Of a DNA stretch of 36,367 nt, positions 1 to 7,011 are shown piece after piece. Under the pieces are notes generated by a model that saw only the letters and a list, made by a program, of their open reading frames with translations, ran no database searches and was not told the DNA's origin. Made by a program: the position numbers and the translations under genes. The DNA comes from Fibrobacter sp. GTDB lineage: Bacteria > Fibrobacterota > Fibrobacteria > Fibrobacterales > Fibrobacteraceae. The first letter of the stretch is position 1, and each line of letters opens with the position of its first letter. The DNA lies in NCBI GenBank assembly GCA_017520105.1, contig JAFWRL010000001.1, positions 1 through 36,367 on the forward strand, written 5' to 3'.

Positions 1-1274
1 CAATTATAGATATTTTCAAAGAGCTTGCCGAGCTTTTCGGTCGGAACAGCGCTGAATGCGATGCGGATAAGGCCGGAAAGCATAATCGTGCCCGTGCTGT
101 AATCCTTGATGAGCTTCTCGCGGAGTTCTTCGGCGTCAACACCCTTCGGTTTGATGCACATAAAATAACCGCTGTTGCACGGCATCGGTTCGAAGGCGTC
201 GTTGTATTCCGGATGCGTAGCGAACACCTGCTTGATGATGTCGAAGCGCTTCTTGAGAACGGCGTACTTTTCCTGCTTCTGCTGCTGGTATTCAGGACTC
301 TGGAAAGCAGCGAGCAAAATCTTCTGGCTGATAGACGGCGCGTTAGAAATGTTGCCACGGACCGTACCAGCAGCCTTGTCTTCGAGAGCCTTGAGCTGAG
401 CTTCAGTGGCACCCTTGAAACCGAAAGACATAAAGCCAACGCGGAAACCCCAGACGTAGTCTTCCTTAGTCGGGCCGTCGAGCTTCACGGCAAGGAGGTT
501 TTCGTGAGCGTCCACGAGCTTCACGAAGAGGGATTCCTTCGTCACGCCTTCTTCATAGACGAGTCCGAAGTAGGCATCGTCGAGGAGGGCCACGACCTTG
601 TTACCGGCGGCAGCGCATTCCGTGAGAATCTTGGCAATTTCGACGGCTTCCTTTTCTGTTGCGGTGTAGCCAGTCGGGTTGTTCGGGAAGTTGAGGAGAA
701 CGACCTTCTTGCTGGACTTGCTTGCAGCAAGAGCTGCCTTCAAGGCTTCCGTATCAAAACCACCGTTCTTGAAGGTATTGAAAGTCTTGATCTTTGCACC
801 GCGGGCGTTCTCGAACACGAGTTCGTAGTTGTCCCAGTAGAGGTCCGGGATGATGACTTCGTCGCCAGCGTCGAGGAAGAGGTAACCAGCGCAGCTAATC
901 GCGTGCGTCAAAGCGGCCGTCACGACCGGGTTACTGAACTTCTTGGTAGCAAGCGTCGGGTTTTTCTTGATATCCAGTTCCTTCCAAGCCTTGCGGAGGT
1001 CCGGATTGCCGAAGCTCGGAGCATAGAGGAAAGACTGCTTCGGGAGGTTCAGGGACTTGAGAACGCAATCCAGAACGAGCGGAGAGCCGTCATCTTCGAG
1101 AGCCGTACCGATTGTCGCATTGATGTCGGAACCCTTGGCTTCGGCACCCTGGCCGAGAATACCCTTACGCGGGAAGAAAATGGCCTTGCCCTGTTCAGAG
1201 AGCATATCAAGAACGCTGCAACCGTTTGCGGAAAGTTCAGCGTTCAAAGATTGAGCGAGAGGATTGTAGTTCAT
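1..1274 (-). CDS. Class I/II PLP-dependent aminotransferase, 3' end cut by window edge
   Basis: About 424 codons are present, read leftwards from the ATG at 1274; the frame runs off the left edge at an incomplete TG codon. This is a fold-type I aminotransferase that transfers amino groups between amino acids and 2-oxo acids in the cytoplasm. Visible family motifs are NFPNNPTGY near residue 195, DDAYFGLVYEE near 232, and the PLP-lysine motif GPTKEDYVWGFRVGF with Lys about 270 followed by the expected GxRxG. Spacing of these motifs is normal, and about 425 residues suits an aspartate/aromatic-type enzyme. Substrate cannot be told from sequence. An AGGA Shine-Dalgarno sits 8 nt before the ATG. 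The gene has its own promoter (see 1307-1335) and follows a terminator, so it is probably transcribed separately from the lipoprotein genes upstream. Confidence 0.9.
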   Translation of the reverse strand, partial: MNYNPLAQSLNAELSANGCSVLDMLSEQGKAIFFPRKGILGQGAEAKGSDINATIGTALEDDGSPLVLDCVLKSLNLPKQSFLYAPSFGNPDLRKAWKELDIKKNPTLATKKFSNPVVTAALTHAISCAGYLFLDAGDEVIIPDLYWDNYELVFENARGAKIKTFNTFKNGGFDTEALKAALAASKSSKKVVLLNFPNNPTGYTATEKEAVEIAKILTECAAAGNKVVALLDDAYFGLVYEEGVTKESLFVKLVDAHENLLAVKLDGPTKEDYVWGFRVGFMSFGFKGATEAQLKALEDKAAGTVRGNISNAPSISQKILLAAFQSPEYQQQKQEKYAVLKKRFDIIKQVFATHPEYNDAFEPMPCNSGYFMCIKPKGVDAEELREKLIKDYSTGTIMLSGLIRIAFSAVPTEKLGKLFENIYN

Positions 1275-1306
1275 TCTCAATGTCCTGTTTTGAAATTCCG
1301 CGGGGC

Positions 1307-1335
1307 AATTTAGAAAAATTGCGGACCACTAGCAA
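1307..1335 (-). promoter_or_regulatory. Sigma70-type promoter for the aminotransferase
   Basis: On the minus strand, TTGCTA (1335-1330) and TAAATT (1312-1307) are separated by exactly 17 nt. The predicted start falls about 30 nt upstream of the ATG at 1274, leaving room for the AGGA ribosome site. Confidence 0.5.
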
Positions 1336-1410
1336 GATTAAAAGGACATCTATTTTCGCCATACCCCATCAAAAACAGCTTAAAAAAACAAGTATTACAA
1401 AAAATGAAAA

Positions 1411-1438
1411 TTTCAGTGACCGTCACCAGCCACTGAAA
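1411..1438 (-). terminator. Rho-independent terminator of the lipoprotein operon
   Basis: The 8-bp perfect stem TTTCAGTG/CACTGAAA encloses a 12-nt loop. On the minus strand it is followed by TTTTCATTTTTT. It lies about 30 nt after the stop of the lipoprotein gene at 1468. Confidence 0.7.
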
Positions 1439-1467
1439 CTTTTCCTCCTCATAGTATTAAACGCGGT

Positions 1468-2472
1468 CTAAGGCTTTTTCACCACCACACTAGGGAGATA
1501 CTTTTCCCAAATTCCACCGATAGCAATTTGATAAGTTCCTTCAGGCAGGCCAAACAATACCACATACCCGTTTTCATAGTCTTCTTCGGTCACCTTTTGG
1601 CAGGGATAGAAAAGCGAAGGAAAACCACCTTCTTTTTCATTATAATAATACGATGAGGACAAGCCATCTTCCATGGCAACACAAATACCCTCACCATCTT
1701 CCCCGATATTTTTCTTCATTTTTTCATTCCATTCCTCAATATAGGGTTTGTCGCTTTCTGGAGTACTTTCATCAACTGTTGCAAAAAGGGAATCCAAATA
1801 CACTTTAGCGGTATATACAGGCTCTAAGACGATTTGTTTTAATTCGGCATACAGTTTTCCATCTATTCCGACAACATGGGCGCTAGCAAAACTTAAAAAG
1901 ACATTGGCACCAAGGTTTGAGTCCGCAGAAAGCACACGCAATTGGATAGATTGGAACTCGGGAATATAACTATACTTTGGATTACTTTTTGCCAAGTTTT
2001 CCAAATACGTAAGAAAGTTTACGCTGTCCATGTAGAAATAGCCTTCACTGTCAGTAACATGCTGACAACTCTTATCTTCAAAAGAACAATGTTCTTCATA
2101 AACAGTCGCTCCCGCTACCGGGTTTCCTTCAACATCAACCACTTGGGTTCTCGCATTTATATACAGATAAATATCCTTATGGGAACCACACATCCTCCGA
2201 GCAAAAACAAACGCATCGTTCGTATCAACAGCGCTATCCTCTTCATCAGCACTCTTGGCCAGCGAACCACAGCCCAAATCACCTTCGTTGACATACTTGC
2301 GAACCAACGATGTATCCAATTCGGCAAGAAGTCCCAGTTGTTCAACAGGCTTTCCCGTCTGCGTTTCGCTAAAAGAAGACGCTACGTTGTCTCCACTGCT
2401 GCAAGCGGCAAGGATACCCAAACCAAATATCGCCAACACAACAGCCATCTTTATAACTTTATTTGTAATCAT
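1468..2472 (-). CDS. Putative lipoprotein, tandem paralogue of the gene at 2504-3517
   Basis: This 334-residue protein has a lipoprotein signal peptide: positive start, hydrophobic core and lipobox ILAAC with Cys about 24. It is therefore predicted to be lipid-anchored in the envelope. After the Cys comes CSSGDNVASSFSETQTGKP, nearly identical to the neighbouring gene, and the two proteins align along their whole length. Shared blocks include TQVVDVEGNPVAGATVY (a carboxypeptidase-regulatory or Ig-like beta-sandwich pattern), DSEGYFYMD, LGANVF.SFASA, QIVLEPVYTAK and NGYVVLFGLPEG. No enzyme motif was recognised. It lies 31 nt after its paralogue and shares its terminator, so it is likely the last gene of a three-gene operon headed by the TIGR02147 gene. 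Function unknown; the pair could be surface proteins with variable inserts. Confidence 0.8.
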   Translation of the reverse strand: MITNKVIKMAVVLAIFGLGILAACSSGDNVASSFSETQTGKPVEQLGLLAELDTSLVRKYVNEGDLGCGSLAKSADEEDSAVDTNDAFVFARRMCGSHKDIYLYINARTQVVDVEGNPVAGATVYEEHCSFEDKSCQHVTDSEGYFYMDSVNFLTYLENLAKSNPKYSYIPEFQSIQLRVLSADSNLGANVFLSFASAHVVGIDGKLYAELKQIVLEPVYTAKVYLDSLFATVDESTPESDKPYIEEWNEKMKKNIGEDGEGICVAMEDGLSSSYYYNEKEGGFPSLFYPCQKVTEEDYENGYVVLFGLPEGTYQIAIGGIWEKYLPSVVVKKP

Positions 2473-2503
2473 AATCTTTCAACCTTTTTTCGACAAGTTC
2501 CAT

Positions 2504-3517
2504 TTATGGTTTTACGACAATTTGGGGGAAATATTTTTCATAAGACCACCATCCACTTACCAAAGCTTGAAATTTTCCTTCAGGCAAGCCAAACAAGACC
2601 ACGTATCCATTCTTATAGTCTTCTTTCGTCACTTTTTGACAAGGATACATATGTAAAGGGAAAGCGCCTTCTTCTTCATCATAATGATGGAAAACATCTT
2701 CTTTATTATCATAATAATTCGCAGACGGCCAACCGCCTTCTTTTTCTGCACAAATATCAACGAGATCTTCACCGTCAATCATCTCCGTCAAACGATGATT
2801 GAATTCTTCAATATCTGTTTTATCCTCTTCATTCATTTTTTCATCTATTTCCACAAACAGCGAATCGAAATACAGCTTGGCAGTATATACAGGCTCCAAG
2901 ACAATTTGCTTAAATTCGGCGTACTGTTTTCCATCAACATTCACGACATCGGCACTTGCAAAGCTTGAAAAGACGTTAGCCCCAAGGCTCGTGTCCGCCG
3001 AAAGCACATGCAACTGAAGAGTTTCGAACTCGACATTCAAACCGGTTGGCTCTAATGTAAGATACATTTCGCCATCCATATAGAAATAACCATTCTCGTC
3101 CGTGATATATCGGCACCTTTCATAGTCAAAGTTGCAAAGTCCTTTATAAACGAAAGCTCCCGCTACAGGCTTTCCTTCAATATCCACCACTTGAACCCTT
3201 GTATCCATATGTAGAGCATATAGTTTTTCACAAGCCATAGCAACACCTATAGTAGCGTTCGTATCAGCATCAAAAGCCTCTTTCGCAAGATGGGATTTCT
3301 TAGCCCGCGAATTACAGGATTCTAAATCATTTTGCTCTATTAGTTTACGGGTCTCCGATGCACCCAAATCGGCAAGAGAGCCTACTTTTTCAACAGGCTT
3401 CCCTGTATTCGTTTCGCTAAACGAAGACGCCACATTATCATCACTGCAAGCAACAAGGATTCCGAGACCAAGCACTGCCACGGCAACGCCCAACTTTGTA
3501 ATTTTATTGATAACCAT
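2504..3517 (-). CDS. Putative lipoprotein, tandem paralogue of the gene at 1468-2472
   Basis: This 337-residue predicted lipoprotein has lipobox ILVAC followed by SDDNVASSFSETNTGKP. Two ATGs are possible. The strong AGGAGG at 3530-3525 is only 1 nt from the upstream ATG (3523) but 7 nt from the ATG at 3517, so 3517 (MVINKITK) is chosen. The sequence parallels the downstream paralogue: TRVQVVDIEGKPVAGAFVY, DENGYFYMDG, SADTSLGANVFSSFASA, QIVLEPVYTAK and VVLFGLPEG. The parts that differ are acidic, Tyr/Glu-rich loops. It starts 17 nt after the TIGR02147 stop codon, which implies co-transcription. No function is assigned; the family looks restricted to Fibrobacter-like genomes, which is an inference. 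Confidence 0.8.
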   Translation of the reverse strand: MVINKITKLGVAVAVLGLGILVACSDDNVASSFSETNTGKPVEKVGSLADLGASETRKLIEQNDLESCNSRAKKSHLAKEAFDADTNATIGVAMACEKLYALHMDTRVQVVDIEGKPVAGAFVYKGLCNFDYERCRYITDENGYFYMDGEMYLTLEPTGLNVEFETLQLHVLSADTSLGANVFSSFASADVVNVDGKQYAEFKQIVLEPVYTAKLYFDSLFVEIDEKMNEEDKTDIEEFNHRLTEMIDGEDLVDICAEKEGGWPSANYYDNKEDVFHHYDEEEGAFPLHMYPCQKVTKEDYKNGYVVLFGLPEGKFQALVSGWWSYEKYFPQIVVKP

Positions 3518-3534
3518 AGCCATTCCTCCTCGAT

Positions 3535-4362
3535 TTATTTTTTCAAATTTGTAAACAAGTGAATATTTAACTGGTGCACCCCAGTCGCTTCTTTTTTATC
3601 TTGCGTAATAATCTTACGCACCTTGGCTTTCAAGTTCTGAATTTCCAAGGCAATCTCTTTATAGGCGTCGTCCGAAACGCTGAACGTGAATGTACCCATA
3701 TCCGACGGGTTATCGTCATTCGCAAGCAACGCCTGCTTCGAAAGTTCAAAGCACTGCAACTGGTATTGGCGCACCAAGTCGTTATTGTTGTAGGCTCCGC
3801 TGCTCACCGAATCGCGCGAACTTTTCCAGAAGCCGTCCTCGTTCTTGCGCACAAACCCGATGCGTGCGAGCAATTCCAAGGAGCGCTTCAAAGTCCCCAC
3901 GGAGACTTTCGGGAAAATCCGTTTTTGAATCGGCTCAAGGTCATCCGAGACATCCATCACATCCAGCGCCGTAAACAACACGCTATTATACCAGTGATTG
4001 TAATACTCGTACGCATCTTCGTTCAAGATATTATGCGGATCCGGATGTTGCTTGATGAGTTCATCAAAAAATGCATTGCGTTCTGTCGTCGTTTTCGCCT
4101 GGTCAAAATTCACCATCGTCTCAAAGTACTTGGCCTCTTTCTTGTTGAGTCCAAGGACTTCCACGAACTTGGGAATCATGCGCCCGGAGAGCTTTTTTCC
4201 TTTGACGATATCGTTGAAGTAACTGCGGGTCTTGGGGAGTCCGAGCAACGCACACACTCCAGCCCTAGTAAATTCAGGGTCCGTCTGCACTCGTGCCGCC
4301 TGATACTCATCCAAGTACTTGCGGAAGTGTGTAAACTGAAATATGTCGATTGTTTTTTCCAT
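3535..4362 (-). CDS. TIGR02147 family protein (Fibrobacter-type regulator)
   Basis: The frame extends to 4410, but the start MEKTIDIFQF at 4362 fits the family. The 275-residue protein begins with the typical block 'IFQFTHFRKYLDEYQAAR', followed by a predicted helix-turn-helix region (FTRAGVCALLGLPKTRSYFNDIVKGKKLS) and 'NKKEAKYFETMVNFDQAKT'. It ends in a C-terminal domain with 'GTLKRSLELLARIGFVRKNEDGFWKSS' (winged-helix-like) and 'FTFSVSDDAYKEI'. These are hallmarks of TIGR02147, a family expanded in Fibrobacter and described there as a major paralogous family of presumed DNA-binding regulators. A promoter with the -10 box 6 nt before this ATG predicts a leaderless mRNA, and dyad sequences overlap that promoter, suggesting autoregulation. 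It heads the operon with the two lipoprotein genes, which are its likely targets. Confidence 0.85.
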   Translation of the reverse strand: MEKTIDIFQFTHFRKYLDEYQAARVQTDPEFTRAGVCALLGLPKTRSYFNDIVKGKKLSGRMIPKFVEVLGLNKKEAKYFETMVNFDQAKTTTERNAFFDELIKQHPDPHNILNEDAYEYYNHWYNSVLFTALDVMDVSDDLEPIQKRIFPKVSVGTLKRSLELLARIGFVRKNEDGFWKSSRDSVSSGAYNNNDLVRQYQLQCFELSKQALLANDDNPSDMGTFTFSVSDDAYKEIALEIQNLKAKVRKIITQDKKEATGVHQLNIHLFTNLKK

Positions 4363-4368
4363 ACCCCA

Positions 4369-4434
4369 AATGTACTCAAAATTTGACTCAAAGTCAAGAG
4401 GAAAATGCAAAATTTTGAGATTTTTTTTGAGTAC
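4369..4434 (-). promoter_or_regulatory. Promoter and candidate operators of the TIGR02147 operon
   Basis: On the minus strand, TTGACT (4397-4392), a 17-nt spacer and TACATT (4374-4369) form a good promoter whose predicted start coincides with the ATG at 4362. Two dyads overlap it. GACTCAAAGTC (4385-4395) covers the -35 box. GTACTCAAA (4372-4380), beside the -10, has a perfect inverted partner TTTGAGTAC at 4426-4434, about 54 bp away. The shared ACTCAAA half-site suggests binding by one regulator, possibly the TIGR02147 protein itself. Confidence 0.55.
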
Positions 4435-4471
4435 CTAATAAGCAACACCGCACCATACCCGCTATACACAC

Positions 4472-4500
4472 TGTCACCCCGGATTTATTCCGGGGTCACC
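4472..4500. repeat. GTCAC-CCCGG palindromic repeat, intergenic
   Basis: A near-perfect palindrome: TGTCACCCCGGA, a short AT loop, then TCCGGGGTCACC. The same 5'-GGTGACCCCGG...CCGGGGTGACA layout recurs at 17948-17976, and related GTCATCCCGG forms occur at 4740-4768, 6274-6302 and 26731-26755. Here it lies between the stop of dus and the upstream region of the TIGR02147 gene. Confidence 0.75.
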
Positions 4501-4523
4501 ATTTTATATTAAAACGAAAGACC

Positions 4524-5714
4524 TTATCGGCCTTTGAATTGATCGCCGAATTTAAGTTCGGTTTCCTTGGCGCCGTTGAGATTTACGAGGCGTTCCGGTT
4601 CAAAGACCATTTCGCGGGCAACCCCTTCATTGAGTTCCTGCACGCGGTCGAGCATTTCCGATGCCGACTGGCACGTCAGCAAAGCCTGCCGCACCGACAT
4701 CGCGACATTGTTTTCACTAGGAATCGCTCCACCTGCATTGTCATCCCGGACTCCGTTCCGGGATCGCCAGTTTTCTAAAACAAATCCCTTGCACAATCTT
4801 GCAGCGAGCTGTTTCATGCGGCCCATCGCATTCATTTCCGTTGCCCCGTCCTCAATCTTAAACTTGTAATAGAGCGGGAACACATCAAGTACTTCTTGCG
4901 CGGTAATCACATGCTTTTCGCGGCCTTCCCACGCATCCGCAATCTGCCCGAAAATCCACGGGTTATGCATCGCCCCGCGCCCAATGCTCACGCCCGAAAC
5001 GCCGTAAGTATTGATGCGTTCGCGTGCGCATTCGACGCTATTGACATCGCCGTTTCCAATCACGGGAATATTTGCCACCGCTGCAACTTTTCCAATCCAG
5101 TCCCAGTTGGCGAGGCCGTTATACCCCTGCAACCGCGTCCGGCCGTGAACGGTGAGCATTTCAACGCCCTCGCCCTCGGCAATCCGTAACGTTTCCATCA
5201 CGTTGATGCTTTCGTCATCCCAGCCGATGCGGCACTTGAGCGTCAAGGGAATCTCCGGCGTCTTCGCATCCAAAACCGCCTTTACCTCATGCAGAATCTC
5301 CTGCAAACGCGACAAATCCCGCAAAAGTCCGGAACCACTCCCCTTGCCCGCCACCTTCGGCGCCGGACACCCCGCATTCACTTCGATAAATTCAGGGTGG
5401 TAGCGTTCAGCGATTTTGCCTGCGGCATCTGCCATGCGGTCTGGGAAACGTCCAAAAATCTGAATGCCGAACGGGCGCTCTTCCGGGAAAAACCTGAGTT
5501 GCTTGTGTCCATCCGGGTTAAAAACGGCATCGCCATCCGTCGGAACGAACTCCGAAACCAGAAGCCCCATGCGGTCTCCCGAAAGCACTCGGCAAAGACG
5601 CCGGAACGGAGCATCGGTCACACCGTCCATCGGACTCAAGATTGTGTTGGGAAAAATCTCCTTATTCCGGAGAGAAAAACGGACCCTTTGGGGCAGACTT
5701 TCAACTTTCAACAT
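4524..5714 (-). CDS. dus: tRNA-dihydrouridine synthase (DusB-like)
   Basis: This FMN-dependent enzyme reduces specific uridines to dihydrouridine in tRNA, using NADPH. The 396-residue protein shows the TIM-barrel start 'ILSPMDGVTDAPFRRLCR', 'FGIQIFGRFP', the catalytic motif VNAGCPAPKV with Cys116 as the general acid, 'LTLKCRIGWDD', 'LTVHGRTRLQGYNG', 'IPVIGNGDV' and the FMN phosphate motif 'GVSIGRGAMHNPWIF'. The C-terminal helical domain carries an unusual stretch, RSRNGVRDDN (about residues 316-326), encoded by a palindromic repeat at 4740-4768 also found between genes. That looks like an in-frame insertion. The gene is divergent to the HU-like gene and has a promoter 10 nt before the ATG with no Shine-Dalgarno. 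Confidence 0.93.
   Translation of the reverse strand: MLKVESLPQRVRFSLRNKEIFPNTILSPMDGVTDAPFRRLCRVLSGDRMGLLVSEFVPTDGDAVFNPDGHKQLRFFPEERPFGIQIFGRFPDRMADAAGKIAERYHPEFIEVNAGCPAPKVAGKGSGSGLLRDLSRLQEILHEVKAVLDAKTPEIPLTLKCRIGWDDESINVMETLRIAEGEGVEMLTVHGRTRLQGYNGLANWDWIGKVAAVANIPVIGNGDVNSVECARERINTYGVSGVSIGRGAMHNPWIFGQIADAWEGREKHVITAQEVLDVFPLYYKFKIEDGATEMNAMGRMKQLAARLCKGFVLENWRSRNGVRDDNAGGAIPSENNVAMSVRQALLTCQSASEMLDRVQELNEGVAREMVFEPERLVNLNGAKETELKFGDQFKGR
4740..4768. repeat. Palindromic repeat inserted in frame within dus
   Basis: GTCATCCCGGA, a 6-nt centre and TCCGGGATCGCC form a 9-10 bp stem of the same family as the intergenic copies at 4472-4500, 6274-6302 and 26731-26755. It keeps the dus reading frame open and encodes RSRNGVRDDN on the minus strand, in the helical C-terminal domain. 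Confidence 0.75.
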
Positions 5715-5724
5715 TTAAACAACA

Positions 5725-5752
5725 ATTATCCACAAATTTTCCGCAATGTGAA
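5725..5752 (-). promoter_or_regulatory. Promoter of dus
   Basis: On the minus strand, TTCACA (5752-5747), a 16-nt spacer and GATAAT (5730-5725). The -10 lies 10 nt before the dus ATG, so the 5' leader would be only a few nucleotides. Confidence 0.45.
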
Positions 5753-5784
5753 CCCGAAAAAGATATTTAATTTCGAGCTTACCA

Positions 5785-5813
5785 TTACCTTAAGTTCATG
5801 TTAAACTTATATT
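5785..5813 (+). promoter_or_regulatory. Promoter of the HU-like gene; predicts a leaderless transcript
   Basis: TTACCT (5785-5790), a 17-nt spacer and TATATT (5808-5813). Only 6 nt separate the -10 from the GTG start at 5820, so the first transcribed base should be at or next to the start codon. Confidence 0.55.
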
Positions 5814-5819
5814 TAGTGC

Positions 5820-6194
5820 GTGGCTAATATAACTAAACAATCCCTCATTCAAGAAATCGCCAAATCCACTGGATTTGTGCGCAACGATATTAAAATTGTA
5901 GTCGAACAGTTCCTCGACCTCCTCGGCGAGAAGCTTATCGAAGGCAACACTATTGAGATCCGCGGTTTCGGCACGTTCGCCTGCAAGCCCCGCAAGGCTC
6001 GCCCGGCACGCAACCCCCGCACCGGCGAAACGGTTCTCATCAACGAGCGCTTGGTCCCGACATTCAAGTTCAGCAACGACATCAAGGACAAGATCAATTC
6101 GCTCGAAGGAATCCTCGGCGAAGTTTCCGCACAACCGGAACTCGAAGTCGAAAACGAAATCGTCCACGTAGGCGACGAATTCGATTCCATCTAA
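5820..6194 (+). CDS. HU/IHF family DNA-binding protein
   Basis: This 124-residue nucleoid protein binds and bends DNA as a dimer. The HU fold is clear: MANITKQSLIQEIAKSTGF at the N-terminus, the saddle 'EGNTIEIRGFGTFACKPRKARPARNPRTGE' containing the GFGxF and RxARNPxTGE signatures of the beta-arm, then 'FKFSNDIKDKI'. About 25-30 acidic residues follow the normal HU end (LEVENEIVHVGDEFDSI), an extension not seen in E. coli HU. Start choice: a TAG stop lies two codons upstream, and GTG at 5820 gives the canonical N-terminus. There is no Shine-Dalgarno, and the -10 box is 6 nt away, so translation is probably leaderless. Whether it acts as HU or as sequence-specific IHF is not decidable here. 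Confidence 0.92.
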   Translation: MANITKQSLIQEIAKSTGFVRNDIKIVVEQFLDLLGEKLIEGNTIEIRGFGTFACKPRKARPARNPRTGETVLINERLVPTFKFSNDIKDKINSLEGILGEVSAQPELEVENEIVHVGDEFDSI

Positions 6195-6240
6195 ACGAAC
6201 TTTGAACCTGTTAACTCAGGCAGCACAAACGCCTGATACG

Positions 6241-6268
6241 AAAAAGCCGGCTTAAACGCCGGCTTTTT
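6241..6268. terminator. Bidirectional rho-independent terminator
   Basis: AAAAAGCCGGC/GCCGGCTTTTT with a 6-nt loop gives an 11-bp stem with a T-run on both strands. It can end the HU-like transcript (+) and the rsuA operon (-), whose stop is at 6307. Confidence 0.9.
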
Positions 6269-6273
6269 TCATT

Positions 6274-6302
6274 GTCATGCCCCGCTCCGACGGGGCATCT
6301 CC
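6274..6302. repeat. GTCATGCCCCG palindromic repeat between HU-like gene and rsuA
   Basis: GTCATGCCCCG, a 5-nt centre and CGGGGCATCTCC. Same family as the copies at 4740-4768 and 7775-7797. It sits directly downstream of the rsuA stop codon. Confidence 0.7.
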
Positions 6303-6306
6303 TTTA

Positions 6307-7011
6307 TTACGACAGCGCAGCGACTTCTTCGTCGGTAAGGAACCGCCAGCCGCCCTCGCCCAAAGAACGATCCAAGACAACCGGTCCAATCGAAATTCGT
6401 TCCAAAGTTTCCACGTGATTCCCGACAGCGGCAAACATTCGGCGAACCTGATGGTACAGTCCTTCGCCAATCGCAACGACAACCGCGTCACCATCGATTT
6501 CAATTTCCCGAGCCAGCACCGGACGTCGCTCGTCCTTGAGCATCACACCGGCCAGGAGTTCCGCCTTTTGCGCATCCGTAAACGGGCGGGCCAGCGTCAC
6601 ACGGTACTTTTTCAAAAGGCCTTTCTTCGGACTTTCGACCTTGTGAATAAAGTCACCTTGATTCGAAAGCAACAGGAGTCCCGAGGAATCCGCATCCAAG
6701 CGTCCGACAGACTGAATGCCCATCGCCGTAAAGCGCTCCGGCACAAGTTCGAACACGGACTTGTGGTCACGGGCATTATGGCTACATTCGACATCGGTCG
6801 GCTTGTAGAGCATCACGTACAACTTCTCAACCGTCGGGGCTTCTTCGCCATTTACCGTAATGAACTCCGGGCGTTCCTTGAACTCCATGAACGGGTCTTC
6901 AAGCACTTTGCCATCCAGTTTCACAAGACCCATACGGACAAGGCCCCGGGCATCCTTGCGGCTGCCAAAACCCATCGAGGCGAGCAAACGTTCCAAAGTC
7001 AAAGTCGCCAT
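6307..7011 (-). CDS. rsuA: 16S rRNA pseudouridine synthase, RsuA/RluB/E/F family
   Basis: This 234-residue enzyme isomerises a specific rRNA uridine to pseudouridine. The N-terminal S4 RNA-binding domain (LERLLASMGFGSRKDARGL, residues 6-24) is followed by the linker strand 'LYVMLYKPTDV' and the catalytic motif GRLDADSSGLLLLSN with nucleophile Asp106. Further family blocks are 'KKYRVTLARPFTDAQ', 'GLYHQVRRMFAAVGNHVETLERISIGPV' and 'WRFLTDEE'. Length and architecture match RsuA (E. coli modifies U516 of 16S rRNA), though RluE/F-type 23S specificity cannot be excluded. The ATG overlaps the stop of the preceding gene (TGATG) with a GGAGGA site just upstream, so it is translationally coupled as the last gene of the tolC-like/mlaC-like operon. 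Confidence 0.9.
   Translation of the reverse strand: MATLTLERLLASMGFGSRKDARGLVRMGLVKLDGKVLEDPFMEFKERPEFITVNGEEAPTVEKLYVMLYKPTDVECSHNARDHKSVFELVPERFTAMGIQSVGRLDADSSGLLLLSNQGDFIHKVESPKKGLLKKYRVTLARPFTDAQKAELLAGVMLKDERRPVLAREIEIDGDAVVVAIGEGLYHQVRRMFAAVGNHVETLERISIGPVVLDRSLGEGGWRFLTDEEVAALS

Noticed and set aside
213..1313. Long open frame (366 codons) on the plus strand
   Set aside because: It is the antisense shadow of the aminotransferase on the minus strand, whose motifs and promoter are clear.
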